Assembly: GCF_900106595.1 (NCBI RefSeq)
Contig: NZ_FNNC01000003.1
Span: 62,001-126,000, forward strand
DNA: 64,000 nt
Source: Marinococcus luteus
GTDB taxonomy: Bacteria > Bacillota > Bacilli > Bacillales > Marinococcaceae
Reading direction: 5' to 3'
Below, piece by piece: positions 61,359 through 64,000 of the stretch (position 1 is its first letter; the number at the start of each line of letters is the position of its first letter). The position numbers and the translations under genes were made by a program. Under the pieces are notes generated by a model. The model ran no database searches, was not told the origin of the DNA, and worked only from the letters and a program-made list of their open reading frames with translations.

Positions 61359-61404
61359 AAAAGCTCCGGAGCACAGATATTCGCCTGTGCTCCGGAGCTT
61401 TTTA
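61357..61404. terminator. Bidirectional terminator
   Basis: AAAAAGCTCCGGAGCACAG and CTGTGCTCCGGAGCTTTTT, perfect long stem. Confidence 0.95.
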
Positions 61405-62004
61405 TTAGTATACTTCGTACGTCTGGCCGGTCTGCCGGCCTTCGACGCTTTTCTGATATGCAAGGGCAACTTTAGCCCCCGGTACGGGATCAAAGCCGCG
61501 GAAAAAGCCGCCAAGCTTTCCTACCGATTCGGTCAACAGGTTCGGACTGATATTGTTAATACGAATCCCCCTTGGCAGTTCAATAGCCGCAGAGGTGACG
61601 AAGCCTTTCACGGCACCGTTTGCCATCGCAGCGGACGTTCCCTGAGGAATAGGATCATCCATCATGACGCCGGACGTAAGCGTGAAGCTGCCGCCGTCAT
61701 TTACATATGGAATGCCTAGCAGCACCAGGTTGATCTGGCCCTTCATTTTACTGTTGATGGCCGTCTGGTTCTTTTCCGGAGTCAGCTCGGTGAGCGGGGC
61801 AAAGCCGGCGCTCCCGGAGGCTGCAATAACCGCATCCACACGGCCGATTTTCTCGTACATTTGGCGGATGCTGTTTTCGTCCATCATATCCACCTGCACG
61901 TCCCGGCCGTTTCGTCCGGCACAAAGAATGTCGTGCTCGTCCTTTAAGCGTTCATACACTGCACTTCCGATCGTCCCTGAAGCTCCAACTAACAATATGC
62001 GCAT
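61405..62004 (-). CDS. Short-chain dehydrogenase-like protein lacking the catalytic Tyr
   Basis: A 199-residue SDR protein: RILLVGASGTIGSAVYERLK, DVQVDMMDENSIRQMYEKIG, DAVIAASGSAGFAPL, GGSFTLTSGVMMDDP and SAAMANGAVKGFVTSAAIEL. In place of YxxxK it has NGAVK, as in a subgroup of small SDR proteins whose activity is not known. The ATG at 62004 follows AAAGGAAG. Confidence 0.82.
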   Translation of the reverse strand: MRILLVGASGTIGSAVYERLKDEHDILCAGRNGRDVQVDMMDENSIRQMYEKIGRVDAVIAASGSAGFAPLTELTPEKNQTAINSKMKGQINLVLLGIPYVNDGGSFTLTSGVMMDDPIPQGTSAAMANGAVKGFVTSAAIELPRGIRINNISPNLLTESVGKLGGFFRGFDPVPGAKVALAYQKSVEGRQTGQTYEVY

Positions 62005-62086
62005 GAAAATCTTCCTTTCTATTTCCAAAATTCTCTACGCTTTATTGTTCCACTTTTTTCCGGCTTACAAACACTGATGCGTTAAG

Positions 62087-63526
62087 TTATGACCATTGCA
62101 GAGACTGAAGCTCCCATGCATCAACATGAAAAACTGCCGGCTTTTCCGCTGAAAATTGGAGCTCCCCTTCTTCCTGCTCCGGAAACAGGCGGGAGGTCGA
62201 GACATATTCCCCGTCATTTACAAACACTTCTGCAGAAGAACGGTCAAACAGAAAGCGAATCGAACGCACACCGGTGACCCGGCCCGTCCGGCGCACCGGG
62301 TCACCGGTCACCAGATCCGGCCGTTCAAAGGTAAGCGTCTGTGCCCCGGCGTCATAGGAAATATGAAAATAACGGCGCCAGGAGACGGTCCAGCTTTTAT
62401 CCTCCTCCACCTCCAGGTGAACCTCTGCCACTGCAGCTTTCCATGAGTGCCACACCACCGTCTTATCATCCACAGCGACGACCGCGGATGCGTGCTCCCC
62501 CCGCAGCTGCCGGTATTCTTCAATAGGCTGTTGGTACAGATGTCCGTTTTGCATCGTCAGCTCCCGAGGAACCGTGAGACAGTGAACCCAGCCGTCGGCA
62601 ATCGTCGGATGCGCCTGCTCCTGCTGGTCCGGCACTCCCATCCAGCCAATCAGCAGGCGTCGTCCCTGGTCATCCAGAAACGTCTGCGGGGCGTAAAATT
62701 CAAAACCCAGGTCCATTTCATGGAAGCTTCCGTGGGAAAACGTGCCTGTTTCCGGGGAAAATTCGCCGGTAAAAATACCGCTCTGATACTGGTTCTGATA
62801 CTGGTATACTTCTGCTTCAAGCCCCTGCGGAGATATGAGCAGCACCCGGGAGCCTCCCAGCTCAAAAAAGTCCGGGCATTCCCACATGTAGCCAAAAGAA
62901 GCAGCCAGAGTAACATCCTTTCCGGCAAGCGGGCCGAGAAATTCCCATTCCCACAGATCCAGCGATCGGTACAGCAGCACCTGTCCTTCCAGATCGCGGC
63001 GCTGGGCCCCGATGACAAGCCACCACTGGCCCGCCTCAAACCATACTTTTGGATCGCGGACGTGAGCGGTGTATCCTTCCGGCTGGTAAATCACCGGCCC
63101 GTGCTTTTCAAACTCCACTCCGTCGCTTGAAACCGCAAGACACTGATAGCTCGTCCGATTCCCGTGTTCATCCTTGACGTTGCCTGTATAAAACAAATAC
63201 AGAAGGTCCCCATGCACTACTGCACTGCCGGAGTAGCAGCCGTTTTTTTCAAAATCGTGCACAGGTGCGAGTGCCGGGGGCAGAAGCTTCCAATGGATCC
63301 AGTCCCGGGTCGCCGCATGTCCCCACCATTTGCTGCCGTGACCGGTATGAAACGGCATCCACTGGTAAAACACATGGTACACTCCCTGCCACTGCACAAG
63401 ACCATTCGGATCATTCATTAACCCTGCAGGAGGCATCAGGTGAAACTGCTGTCGAAAGGGGCCTGCCGCTTCGACTGTTTGTACTATTTGTTCTGCTTCT
63501 TTTCGAAGAGCCTGCTCCTCTTTCAT
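62087..63526 (-). CDS. scrB: Sucrose-6-phosphate hydrolase (GH32)
   Basis: A 479-residue glycoside hydrolase family 32 enzyme that splits sucrose 6-phosphate. The nucleophile is in AGLMNDPNGLVQWQGVYHVF (NDPNG), the transition-state Asp in HVRDPKVWF and the acid/base Glu in YMWECPDFFEL. The C-terminal beta-sandwich starts near EYRQLRGEHAS. ATG at 63526, 5 nt after GGAGG. It follows the PTS gene by 10 nt, so the sugar enters already phosphorylated. The alternative name is sacA. Confidence 0.93.
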   Translation of the reverse strand: MKEEQALRKEAEQIVQTVEAAGPFRQQFHLMPPAGLMNDPNGLVQWQGVYHVFYQWMPFHTGHGSKWWGHAATRDWIHWKLLPPALAPVHDFEKNGCYSGSAVVHGDLLYLFYTGNVKDEHGNRTSYQCLAVSSDGVEFEKHGPVIYQPEGYTAHVRDPKVWFEAGQWWLVIGAQRRDLEGQVLLYRSLDLWEWEFLGPLAGKDVTLAASFGYMWECPDFFELGGSRVLLISPQGLEAEVYQYQNQYQSGIFTGEFSPETGTFSHGSFHEMDLGFEFYAPQTFLDDQGRRLLIGWMGVPDQQEQAHPTIADGWVHCLTVPRELTMQNGHLYQQPIEEYRQLRGEHASAVVAVDDKTVVWHSWKAAVAEVHLEVEEDKSWTVSWRRYFHISYDAGAQTLTFERPDLVTGDPVRRTGRVTGVRSIRFLFDRSSAEVFVNDGEYVSTSRLFPEQEEGELQFSAEKPAVFHVDAWELQSLQWS

Positions 63527-63536
63527 TGCTTCCTCC

Positions 63537-64000
63537 TTATACAGCTTTTTCTTCACTGTCTTTTTCTGTTTTTGTCTCTTCTTTCTTCGGCTGCTGTTCC
63601 TCTTCCTGCCAGCCGAGCAGCCACGCTGCCGTGAAAGCGCCGCCGACAGCGACCAGTAAGCCGATGGCGTAGTTCACCGGATCGTTTGCGATCGCAAACA
63701 TCGGCAGGCCGGTCACCCCGATGCCATTTGCTGTGACATTGGTAATTGTCACGTAAGCGCCGCCAAGAGCACCGCCAATTGCAGCTCCGATAAACGGACG
63801 GCGGTAGCGGAGATTGACCCCGAAAATGACCGGCTCCGTGATACCGAGAAAAGCTGCAAAGGCCGAAGGCCCGGCGATTTCTTTCATTTTTTTGCTCTTC
63901 GTTTTCACCCAAACGGCAAGCCCTGCTCCGCCCTGAGCCACGTTGGCCATCGCCCAAATAGGGAGCAGGTAGTTAAAGCCGACCTGGCCGAGAATTTCCG
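63537..64000 (-). CDS. PTS sucrose transporter EIIBC, C-terminal part (runs off the window)
   Basis: The 154 visible codons are the end of an EIIC domain: LGQVGFNYLLPIWAMANVAQ, KKMKEIAGPSAFAAFLGITE, PVIFGVNLRYRRPFIGAAIG and a last helix pair, then an acidic Lys/Glu tail EEEQQPKKEETKTEKD. No EIIA domain follows, so glucose EIIA must serve, as for ScrA/SacP. Its pairing with the sucrose-6-phosphate hydrolase gene downstream gives the substrate. The 5' part lies beyond 64000. Confidence 0.88.
   Translation of the reverse strand, partial: EILGQVGFNYLLPIWAMANVAQGGAGLAVWVKTKSKKMKEIAGPSAFAAFLGITEPVIFGVNLRYRRPFIGAAIGGALGGAYVTITNVTANGIGVTGLPMFAIANDPVNYAIGLLVAVGGAFTAAWLLGWQEEEQQPKKEETKTEKDSEEKAV

Overview
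The window reads as chromosomal DNA of a low-to-mid GC Gram-positive of the Bacillaceae, most likely a halophilic or alkaliphilic Bacillus relative. The evidence is synteny (comFA-comFC, degV-degU-degS, yvyE, LCP protein, tuaD, gtaB), AGGAGG-type ribosome sites with frequent TTG/GTG starts, a glycine-betaine OpuA system with GbsR, and strongly acidic secreted proteins. The species cannot be named from sequence alone. There are no rRNA or tRNA genes, CRISPR arrays or complete insertion sequences.

Left end (1-9.2 kb): this is the late-flagellar/competence locus known from Bacillus subtilis (hag, csrA, fliW, flgL, flgK, flgM, yvyF, comF), but the flagellar part has collapsed. Only the first ~28 codons of hag remain, behind an apparently intact SigD promoter and a CsrA-type leader. 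csrA carries a 2-bp insertion. A large deletion joins the start of yvyF to the middle of flgL, which has a further lesion. fliW is still open. The competence genes interleaved with it (comK, comFC, comFA) and degV-degU-degS are intact, although ComK lacks the C-terminal tail that MecA recognises. The picture fits a lineage that lost motility but kept DNA uptake.

9.4-21.5 kb: cell-envelope and housekeeping genes: yvyE, an LCP ligase with a long acidic tandem-repeat tail, UDP-glucose dehydrogenase, ribokinase, a CAP-domain protein, an S-layer assembly (SLAP) protein, gtaB, a RayT-like protein, the competence SSB, a VanZ-like protein, an SLC13 transporter and a ferredoxin. 21.7-25.6 kb: opuA operon (ATPase, permease, lipoprotein) divergent from gbsR, with a 9-bp inverted repeat between them. 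25.6-38.5 kb: assorted oxidoreductases, transporters, a class F sortase, a uracil-DNA glycosylase-like protein, a GNAT enzyme and two gene remnants.

38.5-47 kb: a five-gene operon behind a guanidine-I (ykkC) riboswitch: two DUF1989 proteins, a biotin carboxylase of the urea/guanidine carboxylase type, allophanate hydrolase and a YjiH-type membrane protein. This is best read as a guanidine-degradation operon, with YjiH as a candidate guanidine-related transporter. 47.2-54 kb: an ABC exporter, small proteins, a DoxX protein under two matching inverted repeats, an old-yellow-enzyme homologue and other redox enzymes.

54.3-58.9 kb: licT-bglP-bglA beta-glucoside operon with a cre site and two LicT antitermination (RAT/terminator) modules. 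58.9-64 kb: a CoA-transferase remnant, a metallocarboxypeptidase-like protein, a second uracil-DNA glycosylase-like paralogue, an SDR protein, and sucrose-6-phosphate hydrolase downstream of a sucrose-type PTS gene that runs off the right edge.
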